DNA of 64,000 bases from JAABRB01 sp963735025 (GCA_963735025.1 CAVTJG010000012.1:62001-126000); one strand, 5' to 3'; counted from the first letter of the stretch, positions 52,414 to 61,518 are shown. Numbers and translations: made by a program. The notes: generated by a model from the letters alone, not told the origin.

Positions 52414-54312
52414 CTAACCGCCCGGCTGCTTCTCGAGGCTCGCCGGATTGACCTCGATCTTGGTGCGCTCGCGCAGTCCCGCCACGAACGCCTGGAAATC
52501 CGCGGTCGCTTCCTGCCGGGCAAGGCCGAACTGGCTCACCGCGAGTTTCTGGTCGTCGAGGCCGTGCGCATCGGTGACACCGGATATGCGAATCAACGCG
52601 TAGCCCTTCGCGCCGACACCCAATCCAGTATAGGCGGGAATCTTCGCCGCGTCCGTGCGGAAGACGGCCGCGAGCGTCCATGCGTCGAGCCCGTTCGGGT
52701 CTTCCCGGCTCACCGTCTTGGCCGCGGGCCACTTCACGTCCACCGACTTCCCGGCACGCAACTCAGCCAGCATGTCCGCGCCCGCCTTCTGCGCGAGCGC
52801 TCGTGCTTCCTTGTCCGTCAGCAGCTGCACGATCTCGTCACGCACCGCATCGAGCGGACGCATGGCGGCTGATTTGTGATCAATCATCCGGGCCACCATG
52901 AGCTGGCCCGGTGCGACTTCGACCACCTCGGAGTTGCGCTTGTTCTTGATCACGTCGTCCGTGAAGAGTGCAGCGCGCGCCCGCGAACTGTCCAGGGGGC
53001 CTTTGCCTCCGCCCGACACGCGCGGGAGCCAGTCGGATGTCTGCGGCTTGAGCTGGAACTTGTCGATCAGCGGTTTGAGGCTGTCGGGCTGCTCGTAGGC
53101 GATATTGCTGAACGACTCCGCGGATTCCGCGAATTTCTTCGCAAGACGCTGGCGCTTGATCTGGTCCTCGATCTCGGGCTTGGCCTCCTCGAAGCTCTTC
53201 GCGTCCTGCGGAGCGTTGAGCAGGATGTGGCTGGCGCTGCGCTCCTCGGCGCCACCGTCACCCTTGCGCTTCCCGGTCAGCTTGATGATGTGGAATCCGA
53301 ACTCGGATTCGACCACCGGGCTGATCTCGCCCTCCGTGAGCTTGAATGCCGCGTCCTCGAAGGGTTTCACCATCGAGCCGCGTCCGAAATATCCCAGGTC
53401 GCCGCCCTGGGGCGCGGAGCCGGGATCCTGCGAGTACTGCTTGGCCAGCTCGGCGAACTTCTCCGGGTTCTTGCGCGCTTCGGCCAGAATCTCATCGATC
53501 TTCGCGCGCACCGCTGCACGCTCCTTGTAGCGCGCCGCGAAGCTTTGCTCGTAGATCGCCTTGACTTCCTCGGGGCTGACGGTCTCGCGCTGCGCGAGCA
53601 GATCCCGGTTCAGCACGACGTACTCGACGCGCACCTGCTCGGGTGACTCGAATTCCTTCTGATTCGCCTTGTAGTAGGCTTCCACCGCGTCTGGTGCGAG
53701 CTTCACCTTGCTGCGAAAGTCGTCCGGCGAGAGCGTGACCTGCGAAACCTCGCGCTTCTGCTCGCGCGCCTCGGCGAACTTGCGTGCAACATTCTTTGCG
53801 ACAAAAGCCGATTCCGCCAACCCCGCAGAGAGCTGCTGCAACACCAGATCTGAGCGCATGTCGTGCTCGAACTGCGCCTCGGTGAGATTCTGCGCCTGCA
53901 GGAGCGTCCGATAGCGCGCCAGCGAGAATTTCCCATCCTCCTGAAATGAGGTAATGCCGGCGATCGCGTCGCGCAGCTGCTCGTCGCTCACCTGCATGTG
54001 CTGCTTGGCCGCATACAGGGCGAGCACGCGCTGCGAGATCATGCCGTCGAGCAGCTCCCTGCGCATGCTGGGTGTATCGAGGGTCGCAGGGTCCACGTTG
54101 CGACCGAGCATGGACGCAAGGCGCTCGCGCTGCTGGGTCATGGCAACCGCAAATTCCTGCTGCGTGATCGTGACGCCGCCGACCTCGGCAACCACGCGCG
54201 ACGAATCGAATCCTGCCCGGTAGGACTGGACGCCCCAGAAGGTGAACGAGATGATGATCATTCCGAGGATGACCTGGAGAATGATCTTGTACTTGTGAAC
54301 GAGATCGAACAT
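52414..54312 (-). CDS. ppiD: Peptidyl-prolyl cis-trans isomerase PpiD-like (SurA_N/parvulin)
   Basis: 632 residues. One N-terminal membrane helix (about 10-32, ILQVILGMIIISFTFWGV) anchors a periplasmic chaperone. A SurA_N-type domain (about 35-230) is followed by a parvulin domain (about 265-360: LAKQYSQDPGSAPQGGDLGYFGRGSMVKPFEDAAF ... VVESEFGFHIIKL) and a large C-terminal domain. PpiD assists folding of outer-membrane proteins near SecYEG. It lies downstream of hupB and the two tRNA genes, as in other betaproteobacteria. The start is ATG 54312. A terminator ends the tRNA transcript 124 bp before it. Confidence 0.93.
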   Translation of the reverse strand: MFDLVHKYKIILQVILGMIIISFTFWGVQSYRAGFDSSRVVAEVGGVTITQQEFAVAMTQQRERLASMLGRNVDPATLDTPSMRRELLDGMISQRVLALYAAKQHMQVSDEQLRDAIAGITSFQEDGKFSLARYRTLLQAQNLTEAQFEHDMRSDLVLQQLSAGLAESAFVAKNVARKFAEAREQKREVSQVTLSPDDFRSKVKLAPDAVEAYYKANQKEFESPEQVRVEYVVLNRDLLAQRETVSPEEVKAIYEQSFAARYKERAAVRAKIDEILAEARKNPEKFAELAKQYSQDPGSAPQGGDLGYFGRGSMVKPFEDAAFKLTEGEISPVVESEFGFHIIKLTGKRKGDGGAEERSASHILLNAPQDAKSFEEAKPEIEDQIKRQRLAKKFAESAESFSNIAYEQPDSLKPLIDKFQLKPQTSDWLPRVSGGGKGPLDSSRARAALFTDDVIKNKRNSEVVEVAPGQLMVARMIDHKSAAMRPLDAVRDEIVQLLTDKEARALAQKAGADMLAELRAGKSVDVKWPAAKTVSREDPNGLDAWTLAAVFRTDAAKIPAYTGLGVGAKGYALIRISGVTDAHGLDDQKLAVSQFGLARQEATADFQAFVAGLRERTKIEVNPASLEKQPGG

Positions 54313-54435
54313 GGTTCACTACTCCGATGCAGGGAATCTCCCCGCGGCCAACGAAGCGCGGAAGGTTCCGAACAGTAGGAAACCGGCTGGTCTCCGCCCG
54401 TCGCCCTCCTTCCCGCAGACGTCACCGCGCATACG

Positions 54436-54458
54436 AAAAAGGCGAACCGTGGTTCGCC
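54436..54458 (-). terminator. Rho-independent terminator after tRNA-Asp
   Basis: On the minus strand a GGCGAACC/GGTTCGCC hairpin (54458-54441) is followed at once by TTTTT (54440-54436). It lies 12 bp past the 3' end of tRNA-Asp and ends the HU/tRNA transcript before ppiD. Confidence 0.85.
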
Positions 54459-54470
54459 TCCTGGGATTTC

Positions 54471-54547
54471 TGGCGGAGTGGACGGGACTCGAACCCGCGA
54501 CCCCCGGCGTGACAGGCCGGTATTCTAACCAACTGAACTACCACTCC
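54471..54547 (-). tRNA. tRNA-Asp (GTC)
   Basis: 77 nt including an encoded CCA. The acceptor stem GGAGTGG/CCACTCC closes. The D-arm contains AGTTCAGTTGGTTAGA, the anticodon loop is CTGTCAC (anticodon GTC), and the T-loop is GGTTCGAGTCC. It is 48 bp downstream of tRNA-Val, the same order as in many betaproteobacteria. Confidence 0.97.
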
Positions 54548-54595
54548 ACGAAATTGCACGACAACGATCGAGGATGCACGTGTGACCGGCCCGGC

Positions 54596-54671
54596 TGGTG
54601 GGTGCTGACGGGCTCGAACCGCCGACATTCGCCTTGTAAGGGCGACGCTCTACCAGCTGAGCTAAGCACCC
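54596..54671 (-). tRNA. tRNA-Val (TAC)
   Basis: 76 nt including an encoded CCA. The acceptor stem is GGGTGCT/AGCACCC, the D-arm TAGCTCAGCTGGTAGAG, the anticodon loop CTTACAA between TCGCC and GGCGA (anticodon TAC), and the T-arm GGTTCGAGCCC. It lies downstream of hupB on the same strand. Confidence 0.97.
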
Positions 54672-54798
54672 TTTCCCGGAAACTCGCGGGCCGAGGCGCC
54701 GTGTCGATCTTACCGGCCGAGCGGTCACCGACCAGAACCCGACAACACCACCCGAGTACGCCCCGTTCGGGCAAAAAATCCACCCCCGAAAAGGGCGC

Positions 54799-55071
54799 TC
54801 AGTTTATCGCATCCTTGAGGGCTTTGCCAGGTCGGAATTTCGGCACTCGCGCCGCCCGGATCCGTATCGTTTCACCGGTCTGCGGATTGCGCCCCGCGCG
54901 CGCCTCACGCTTCCCGACATAGAAGGTGCCGAAGCCGACTATGGTCACCGATCCGCCCTTCTTGAGGGCGGTCTTGATGCTCGCGACCGCCGCGTCCAGC
55001 GCGCGCTGCGCGGCGGCCTTGGAAATGTCCGCGGACCGCGCGATGTGATCGATCATCTCGCTCTTGTTCAC
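54799..55071 (-). CDS. hupB: DNA-binding protein HU-beta
   Basis: 90 residues, exactly HU length. It begins NKSEMIDHIARSADISKAAAQRALDA and contains KKGGSVTIVGFGTFYVGKREARAGRNPQTGE, the flexible DNA-binding arm, then FRPGKALKDAIN. It is a nucleoid protein that bends DNA. The start codon is GTG 55071, set by AGGGGG about 7 nt upstream and by family length. It is preceded by a strong sigma70 promoter. In relatives hupB directly follows lon; here about 4 kb of signalling genes lie between. Confidence 0.97.
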   Translation of the reverse strand: MNKSEMIDHIARSADISKAAAQRALDAAVASIKTALKKGGSVTIVGFGTFYVGKREARAGRNPQTGETIRIRAARVPKFRPGKALKDAIN

Positions 55072-55137
55072 TGAGTTCCCCCTCTTGGTGTGACCTGTCG
55101 CGATCTTCGGCAACTCCGCAACGCGCGTCGAACGGGC

Positions 55138-55167
55138 GTTATAGCAATCGGCTTCTCGCCATGTCAA
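55138..55167 (-). promoter_or_regulatory. Strong sigma70 promoter of hupB
   Basis: On the minus strand a perfect TTGACA (55167-55162) and TATAAC (55143-55138) are separated by 18 bp, 66 bp upstream of the hupB GTG. An independent promoter explains how hupB can be split from lon. Confidence 0.8.
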
Positions 55168-55222
55168 GGACGCAAGGCATCGGAATATGACACCGGGCTT
55201 GCGCCCTGCGCCAATCGTTCGC

Positions 55223-56125
55223 TCAGCGGCACTCGAACTCGATTCGCGCCGCCCCTTCGTTGCGCGGGCTCTGACCGATTCCGATGACGCCCTGCCCACC
55301 CAGAATCTGTTCCTCGCGCCGCAGCACGACCTCCTCGCTTCCCGACATTCCAACCCACGTGCCGTTGGCGCTATGATCGACCAGCACGAACTTGTCGCGC
55401 CGACGCTCGATATGGGCGTGCAGCCGCGAGGCGCGGCGATCCGCGATCACGATTTCGCATCCGGCATCGCGCCCGAACGTCACCGACGCCGGCCCGCCCT
55501 CGTCCATCGCGATATCGCGACCGTCGTGCCTGAGGACGAGGCGGGTTGCGCGTTCCGTCCCGAACCGCGTGCCCAGCATGGTCAGATCTTCCCCTTCCTG
55601 CCAGAGGACCTCGTAGATCGGAAGCGTGGCCTGCTTGCCCTTCACGGGGACACGGTCGAGCAGGCGCGTGTACTCGCGTGCGGTCGAAGAAAGTCGGCCG
55701 ACCGTGTCCTCGGTGGTGAGTATTTCGGCGACGCGCGCCAGTCCCGCAACCCGCGCGGCGACGTTCACCGTGTCGCCGTACAGGTCTCCGGAATTCTCGA
55801 TCACCGGACCGAAATGGCAGCCCACGTGGATTCCCAGATCCAGGTTGCCCATCGCGCGCTGGTTCTCGATTCGCTCCTGCATGATGCGCGCCGCTCCCAG
55901 GGCGGTTTCGGCCACCTCGAATGCACACATGAGTCCGTCGCCCACGCCCTTGACGACGCGCCCGCCGGACTCACGGGTGACGTCTTGCAGGATCGCCAGC
56001 ACCTGCGCAACGCGGTCGAGCGCCGGCTCATCGCCGAGTGCCTCGTAGAGCCGCGTGCTGCCGCTGATGTCCACGAAGACCACCGCGCATTCGCTGTGGA
56101 GGGACTCTTCCTGGACGGATTCCAT
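55223..56125 (-). CDS. Class III adenylate/guanylate cyclase with C-terminal FHA domain
   Basis: 300 residues, cytosolic. The cyclase domain (about 10-165) has both metal aspartates (D19 in VVFVDISGST, D63 in KGVGDGLMC), Lys59 at the base-specificity position, favouring ATP, and the DTVNVAARV segment with transition-state Asn/Arg. The FHA domain (about 205-295) has FGRDAGCEIVI, ASRLHAHIE and HSANGTWV, so it should bind phosphothreonine. ATG 56125 has GGGGAG 6 nt upstream; the extension to 56182 is unsupported. It is transcribed divergently from the small secreted protein, haem sensor and Ser/Thr kinase; the kinase could make the FHA ligand (inference). Confidence 0.9.
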   Translation of the reverse strand: MESVQEESLHSECAVVFVDISGSTRLYEALGDEPALDRVAQVLAILQDVTRESGGRVVKGVGDGLMCAFEVAETALGAARIMQERIENQRAMGNLDLGIHVGCHFGPVIENSGDLYGDTVNVAARVAGLARVAEILTTEDTVGRLSSTAREYTRLLDRVPVKGKQATLPIYEVLWQEGEDLTMLGTRFGTERATRLVLRHDGRDIAMDEGGPASVTFGRDAGCEIVIADRRASRLHAHIERRRDKFVLVDHSANGTWVGMSGSEEVVLRREEQILGGQGVIGIGQSPRNEGAARIEFECR

Positions 56126-56319
56126 CGCGATCTCCCCTGAGCGGCTTGTATGCGAGTATACGGGAGGATTTTCGCGTCCCACCGTCGATTGTCGCCCCTG
56201 AAGAGTGCCGTTTCATGTGGATTGACAGCCTTTCAGGCGACCGCCTACAGTAACGTGCTTGCACGGCCGGCGTACCGGTCGAGGGCATTGCGAACGGCGG
56301 CTTTTCGGGAGACATCCGC

Positions 56320-56562
56320 TTGCACGCAATTTCATCGGGATGCGCAACACTTGCACTGCTGACGGCGCTGCTTGTCCCGCTCACGGCCACGGGTCACGAG
56401 TTCGTCGCAACGGTGACGCTTGCCGAGGACCGGGCGGTGCTCATCGACGGTGCGAAAGGCCGGGGCGTGGGAGACTCGCGCTTAGGTGAAATCGCGGCGG
56501 AAGTACGGGGCGACGCTGTCGGCAGGCCCAAGAACAAGCACAACTCGCGGAGGCACGGATGA
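56320..56562 (+). CDS. Small secreted hypothetical protein, possibly truncated
   Basis: 80 residues with a clear signal peptide (hydrophobic CATLALLTALLVPLTATG, likely cut near GHE). The mature part starts FVATVTLAEDRAVLIDGAKGRGVGD, vaguely like the first strands of FecR-type domains, then becomes polar and ends KNKHNSRRHG. The stop overlaps the start of the haem-sensor gene (ATGA), which supports real translation. No Shine-Dalgarno is obvious and the family is not recognised. It may be the stump of a longer periplasmic protein. Confidence 0.5.
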   Translation: MHAISSGCATLALLTALLVPLTATGHEFVATVTLAEDRAVLIDGAKGRGVGDSRLGEIAAEVRGDAVGRPKNKHNSRRHG

Positions 56563-57431
56563 GGCTCATCCTCAAGTTCAACCTGGTATTCATCGTGGTG
56601 TTCCTGGCCGGTCTGGCGGCGGCGGGCTACGTTTCCTGGACTTTGCTGCAGCAGAATGCACGCGATGAAATCGTGCAGAACGCGCGCATCGTCATGGAGG
56701 CGGCGCTCTCGACCCGCAGCTACACGTCGGGCCAGGTGCGGCCGCTGCTCGTGACCCAGATGAAGTACACGTTCCTGCCCCAGTCGGTGCCGGCCTACTC
56801 CGCGACCGAGATTCTCACCGGGCTCAAGAAGAACTTCCCGGAGTACAGCTACAAGGAGGCCACGCTCAATCCGACCAACCCGCGCGACCGGGCCGCCGAT
56901 TGGGAGTCCGACGTCGTCAACCAGTTCCGCGGCGGCGGGGACAATCACGAGCTCGTCGGGGAGCGCGATACACCGACCGGGCGCTCGCTCTACATCGCCC
57001 GCCCGATCAAGATCTCCGATCCGGCCTGCCTCACCTGCCATTCAACCATCGAGGCCGCGCCCAAGACCATGGTCGACCGCTATGGCCCCGCAAACGGCTT
57101 CGGCTGGCGGTTGAACGAGGTCGTCGGCGCCCAGATCGTGTCGGTTCCGATGGCCGTCCCGATCCATCGCGCCGAAGCGGCGTTCCGCGTGTTCATGATC
57201 TCGCTCGCGGTGGTTTTCGTGACGATTGGCCTTGCGCTGAACCTGATGCTCTGGACAATGGTGATTCACCCGGTAGCCCGCCTGTCGAAGATCGCCGACC
57301 AGGTAAGCCTGGGCGATCTCGATGCGCCGGAGTTCACGACACGCAGTCGCGACGAGATCGGCACGCTGGCCTCGTCGTTCGACCGGATGCGCAAGAGCCT
57401 GGTGCAGGCGATGAAGATGCTGGAAGCGTGA
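56559..57431 (+). CDS. Membrane sensor: Tll0287-like (DUF3365) domain with c-type haem motif, plus HAMP
   Basis: 290 residues. TM helix 1 (about 5-27), a periplasmic Tll0287-like domain with one haem c motif CLTCH (Cys157-His161), TM helix 2 (about 211-233) and a cytoplasmic HAMP domain (about 235-288) ending the protein. There is no kinase or methyl-accepting output domain, so it should signal to a partner. The Ser/Thr kinase starts 43 bp downstream and is the obvious candidate. Such proteins are proposed to sense redox state or gases through haem; that role is inference. The start overlaps the preceding small gene by 4 nt. Confidence 0.88.
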   Translation: MRLILKFNLVFIVVFLAGLAAAGYVSWTLLQQNARDEIVQNARIVMEAALSTRSYTSGQVRPLLVTQMKYTFLPQSVPAYSATEILTGLKKNFPEYSYKEATLNPTNPRDRAADWESDVVNQFRGGGDNHELVGERDTPTGRSLYIARPIKISDPACLTCHSTIEAAPKTMVDRYGPANGFGWRLNEVVGAQIVSVPMAVPIHRAEAAFRVFMISLAVVFVTIGLALNLMLWTMVIHPVARLSKIADQVSLGDLDAPEFTTRSRDEIGTLASSFDRMRKSLVQAMKMLEA

Positions 57432-57474
57432 CGGAAATTGCAGGGAGGATGGAATTGACGGGAATCAGTCGCCC

Positions 57475-58938
57475 ATGAATCAGCCGCTGCGCTTCGGGAA
57501 ATACGAGGTCTCCGAGGTGCTCGGCAAGGGAGCAATGGGGGTCGTCTACAAGGCATTCGATCCCAACATCCGTCGCCCGGTCGCAATCAAGACCATCCGC
57601 AAGGAGATCATCGACGACGACCGGGCGGGAACGCTCGTTGCCCGCTTCAAGAACGAGGCGCAGGCGGCCGGCAGGCTCTCGCATCCGGGCATCGTTGCCG
57701 TGTACGAGTACGGCGAGGACGACGACATCGCGTACATCGCGATGGAGTACGTGCAGAGCAACCCGCTCCGCGAATACTTCAATCGCGGGACGCGATTCGA
57801 GGAGCGCGACGCGGTAAGCGTCATGGCGCAGCTTCTCGATGCACTCGAGTACGCGCACGAGCAAGGCGTCTGGCACCGCGACGTCAAGCCGGCCAACATT
57901 CTCATCATGACCAACGGCCGCCTGAAGGTGGCCGACTTCGGCATCGCCCGGATCGACACGTCGAACCTGACTCAGACCGGCGCGGTGATGGGCACGCCCG
58001 GCTACATGGCCCCGGAGCAGTACGCCGGCCAGTCAGTGGACTGGCGCGCCGATATCTTCTCTTCGGGTGTCGTCCTGTATCAGCTCCTCACGGGCGCGCG
58101 TCCGTTCAGCGGCCGCGCCGAGACAGTTGCATTCAAGATCTGCTACGAGAACCCGCCCTCGCCCTCGCAGCTCGACGCGACGCGCGGCTGGGAGCGCTAC
58201 GATCCCGTGATCGCCAAGGCACTCGCCAAGGAGCCGAAAGATCGGTTCCAGACGGCTTCGGAAATGCGCGCCGCGATCCTGGAGGCGTATGCAGCGCCCG
58301 TCAGTCCGGCGCTTTCGGAGGAAACTATCATCACCGAGCCAACGCAGCCGATCGGCATCCACGAGCCGAGCGTTCCGTCGCGCTCGCACTCCGGTTCGCT
58401 GCCGTTATCGTCCGGCAGTGGTGGCGGCAGCGGTGGCAGCACCCCGCCGCCCACTGGCTGGGACAGCGCAGTGCTCAAGCAGGTCGAGGAGCAGCTCGCG
58501 CGCACCGTCGGGCCGGTCGCAAGAGTGATGGTCAGGCGCGCCGCGCAGCGCACAACGGACATCGAGAAACTCTACACGCTCATCACCGAAGCGCTGCCAA
58601 CACCGGAAGAGCGCAACGCATTCCTGGCGAACCGACCGAAGCGTGCATCCTCAACGTCACCCGGAACGCTCTCGGCAACGAGGACCACTGCCACACGGAC
58701 CAGCGCGACGCGCGCGACCGGGACTCGCACGACTCATACCATCGTCCTCACGCCAGAGGCTGTCGACGAGGCAGCACGTGCGCTCACGCCGTATCTCGGT
58801 CCGATCGCGAAAGTCGTTGTGAAGCGCGCGGCCGCCGTGACACAGAATCGGCAGGAGTTCTACCAGATCCTCGCCGACGAACTCTCCACCGAGAAGGATC
58901 GCGCCGGTTTTCTCCGCGCCGTCGGCGCGGTGATCTAG
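57475..58938 (+). CDS. Serine/threonine protein kinase (PknB-like) with duplicated C-terminal domain
   Basis: 487 residues, no membrane helix. The Hanks-type kinase domain spans about 8-270: GKGAMGVVYKA loop, Lys39 in VAIKTI, HRDVKPANI (Asp136), DFG at 154-156 in VADFGIAR, and GTPGYMAPEQ. All catalytic residues are present. A Ser/Gly/Pro-rich linker (about 285-325) leads to two copies of a helical domain of about 55 residues: LARTVGPVARVMVRRAAQRT and LTPYLGPIAKVVVKRAAAVT, at about 330-385 and 428-485, joined by a Thr/Ser-rich linker that could be autophosphorylated. It lies 43 bp after the haem sensor. The likely partner is the divergent cyclase-FHA protein. Confidence 0.93.
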   Translation: MNQPLRFGKYEVSEVLGKGAMGVVYKAFDPNIRRPVAIKTIRKEIIDDDRAGTLVARFKNEAQAAGRLSHPGIVAVYEYGEDDDIAYIAMEYVQSNPLREYFNRGTRFEERDAVSVMAQLLDALEYAHEQGVWHRDVKPANILIMTNGRLKVADFGIARIDTSNLTQTGAVMGTPGYMAPEQYAGQSVDWRADIFSSGVVLYQLLTGARPFSGRAETVAFKICYENPPSPSQLDATRGWERYDPVIAKALAKEPKDRFQTASEMRAAILEAYAAPVSPALSEETIITEPTQPIGIHEPSVPSRSHSGSLPLSSGSGGGSGGSTPPPTGWDSAVLKQVEEQLARTVGPVARVMVRRAAQRTTDIEKLYTLITEALPTPEERNAFLANRPKRASSTSPGTLSATRTTATRTSATRATGTRTTHTIVLTPEAVDEAARALTPYLGPIAKVVVKRAAAVTQNRQEFYQILADELSTEKDRAGFLRAVGAVI

Positions 58939-59007
58939 TTCGCTCCACTTCCGCAGCCGTGTGTCAGCGGGTATGGCCGCTGCCGAACTCCATCCATGAA
59001 AATGAGA

Positions 59008-59038
59008 AGGGCCGGCGCGGATCACTCCGCCCGGCCCT
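59008..59038. terminator. Hairpin between convergent kinase and lon genes
   Basis: AGGGCCGG (59008-59015) pairs with CCGGCCCT (59031-59038), with inner GCGGA/TCCGC pairing. It lies 70 bp after the kinase stop and 28 bp after the lon stop, so it could end both transcripts. T-runs are absent. Confidence 0.5.
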
Positions 59039-59065
59039 GTGTTCAGACGCGCAGTGTCGCGCGCG

Positions 59066-61486
59066 TCAGTGCGTGACTACCCCGGTCGTCGGCTTCTTGT
59101 CGTCGCCGCCGGTCGACGGAACTGCTGCGCCCGCTTCACCGTCTTTCGCGACATTGGGCATGTGGGTGAGCGCGATCTCGAGCACCTTGTCGATCCATTT
59201 GACCGGAATGATCTCGAGACGATTCTTGATGTTCTCGGGAATCTCGGCCAGATCCTTCACGTTCTCTTCCGGGATCAGCACGGTCTTGATCTCACCACGG
59301 TGCGCCGCAAGCAGCTTCTCCTTGAGGCCGCCGATCGCGAGCACTTCGCCGCGCAATGTGATCTCGCCCGTCATGGCGACGTCGGCGCGGACCGGGATCC
59401 CCGTCAGCGCTGACACCATCGACGTGCAGATCCCGACGCCGGCACTCGGCCCGTCCTTGGGCGTTGCACCTTCCGGAAGGTGGATGTGGAGATCCTTTTC
59501 CTGGAAGACCTTGGAGTCGATGCCGAGCCGATCGGCGCGGCTGCGCACGACGGTCAGGGCCGCCTGGATCGATTCCTGCATCACCTCGCCGAGCTTGCCC
59601 GTGGTGATCGTCTTGGCCTTGCCGGGCATCACCGCGACCTCGATCGTGAGCAGCTCGCCCCCGACTTCCGTCCATGCGAGCCCGGTCACCTGGCCGACCT
59701 GGTTGTCCTTCTCGGCGGTGCCGAACGAATAGCGACGCACGCCCAGGAACTTGTCCAGGTTGCGCGGCGTGATCGAGACGCGCTTCTGTCCGCCCTTCGT
59801 CATCAGGCTCTTGATGACCTTGCGGCAGATCTTGGAGATCTCGCGCTCCAGGCTCCGCACGCCGGCCTCGCGGCTGTAGTAGCGGATGATGTCGCGCACT
59901 GCCGATTCCGAGATCGCCAGCTCCTCGCGCTTCACGCCGTTGTTCTTCATCTGCTTGGGCAGCAGGTAGCGCACCGCGATGTTGACCTTCTCGTCCTCGG
60001 TGTAGCCGGACAGGCGGATGACTTCCATCCGGTCGAGCAGCGCGGGCGGGATGTTGAGCGTATTCGCCGTGGCGACGAACATGACCTCCGACAGGTCGTA
60101 TTCCACCTCGACGTAATGGTCGACGAACGTATGATTCTGCTCGGGGTCCAGCACCTCGAGCAGCGCCGAGGACGGATCGCCGCGGAAATCCATCCCGAGC
60201 TTGTCCACCTCGTCGAGCAGGAAGAGCGGATTGCGGACCCCAACCTTGACCATGTTCTGCAGGATCTTGCCGGGCATCGAACCGATGTAGGTGCGCCGAT
60301 GTCCGCGGATCTCCGCCTCGTCGCGCACGCCGCCGAGCGACATGCGCACGAACTTGCGGTTCGTCGAGCGGGCGATCGACTGGCCGAGCGAGGTCTTCCC
60401 GACGCCGGGAGGACCGACCAGGCAGAGGATCGGACCCTTCATCTGCTGCACGCGGTTCTGGACGGCGAGGTATTCGACGATGCGCTCCTTCACCTTCTCC
60501 AGCCCGTAGTGGTCCTGGTCGAGCACCTTCTCCGCCGCCGTGATGTCCTTGGAGATCTTGCTCCGCTTCTTCCACGGTAGCGCGACCAGCGTGTCGAGAT
60601 AGTTGCGCACGACGGTCGCCTCCGCCGACATCGGCGACATCAGCCGAAGCTTCTTCAGCTCGGCCTCTGCCTTGTGGCGCGCGTCCTTGGGCATCCGCGC
60701 ACGCTTGATGCGCTTCTCCATCTCCTCGAGATCGGCGCCCTCCTCGCCCTCGCCGAGCTCCTTCTGGATGGCTTTCACCTGCTCGTTGAGGTAGTACTCG
60801 CGCTGGCTCTTTTCCATCTGCCGCTTCACGCGGCCGCGGATGCGCTTCTCCACCTGCAGGATGTCGATCTCCGCCTCGAGCTGCGAGAGCAGGCTCTCGA
60901 GCCGCTCGCGCGGCGTGAACATCTCGAGCACCTTCTGCTTCTGCTCGAGCTTCAACGGCAGGTGGGCCGCAACGGTGTCGGCCAGGCGGCCCGCTTCCTC
61001 GATTCCCGCAAGGGAGGTAAGGATTTCAGGCGGAATCTTCTTGTTCAGCTTGACGTACTGGTCGAACTGGCTGACCAGCGCGCGCCGCATCGCCTCGAGC
61101 TCGGCATTGTCGGGCGGGCCATTCGGCACCGGCACGGCCGTCGCGACGTAATGGGTCCGCTGATCCAGCACATCCTCGATGGTCGCGCGCTGATTACCCT
61201 CGACCAGCACCTTCACGGTGCCGTCCGGCAGCTTCAACATCTGCAAGATGTTGGAAATACACCCGATCTTGTACAGGTCGTCGGCGCCGGGGTCGTCCTT
61301 GGCAGCGGACTTCTGCGCGACCAGCAAGATGCTCTTGCCCGCCTCCATCGCCACTTCCATGGCCTTGATGGACTTGGGGCGCCCCACGAAAAGGGGGATG
61401 ACCATGTGCGGAAAGACCACCACGTCCCGCAGGGGCAGGAGGGGATACTGGGCCGGAACTGCTGTGACTTCGTTCTCGCTAGACAT
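59066..61486 (-). CDS. lon: ATP-dependent protease Lon
   Basis: 806 residues, the normal length of LonA. The N-terminal substrate-binding domain (YPLLPLRDVVVFPHMVIPLFVGR) is followed by a coiled-coil part, an AAA+ domain with Walker A GPPGVGKTSLG, Walker B FLLDEVDKLG, and a protease domain with the catalytic Ser in PKDGPSAGVG and Lys in GGLKEKLLAAHRG. It degrades misfolded and regulatory proteins. It is preceded by a heat-shock-like promoter and lies 140 bp downstream of clpX. Its usual downstream neighbour hupB is displaced by the signalling module. Confidence 0.98.
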   Translation of the reverse strand: MSSENEVTAVPAQYPLLPLRDVVVFPHMVIPLFVGRPKSIKAMEVAMEAGKSILLVAQKSAAKDDPGADDLYKIGCISNILQMLKLPDGTVKVLVEGNQRATIEDVLDQRTHYVATAVPVPNGPPDNAELEAMRRALVSQFDQYVKLNKKIPPEILTSLAGIEEAGRLADTVAAHLPLKLEQKQKVLEMFTPRERLESLLSQLEAEIDILQVEKRIRGRVKRQMEKSQREYYLNEQVKAIQKELGEGEEGADLEEMEKRIKRARMPKDARHKAEAELKKLRLMSPMSAEATVVRNYLDTLVALPWKKRSKISKDITAAEKVLDQDHYGLEKVKERIVEYLAVQNRVQQMKGPILCLVGPPGVGKTSLGQSIARSTNRKFVRMSLGGVRDEAEIRGHRRTYIGSMPGKILQNMVKVGVRNPLFLLDEVDKLGMDFRGDPSSALLEVLDPEQNHTFVDHYVEVEYDLSEVMFVATANTLNIPPALLDRMEVIRLSGYTEDEKVNIAVRYLLPKQMKNNGVKREELAISESAVRDIIRYYSREAGVRSLEREISKICRKVIKSLMTKGGQKRVSITPRNLDKFLGVRRYSFGTAEKDNQVGQVTGLAWTEVGGELLTIEVAVMPGKAKTITTGKLGEVMQESIQAALTVVRSRADRLGIDSKVFQEKDLHIHLPEGATPKDGPSAGVGICTSMVSALTGIPVRADVAMTGEITLRGEVLAIGGLKEKLLAAHRGEIKTVLIPEENVKDLAEIPENIKNRLEIIPVKWIDKVLEIALTHMPNVAKDGEAGAAVPSTGGDDKKPTTGVVTH

Positions 61487-61518
61487 GGCGGCACCATTCC
61501 AAAAGAAAACAACCTAAC

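Noticed and set aside
54672..54798. Terminator after hupB
   Set aside because: Short GC stems and a T6 run exist, but the stems pair poorly; not convincing enough to list.
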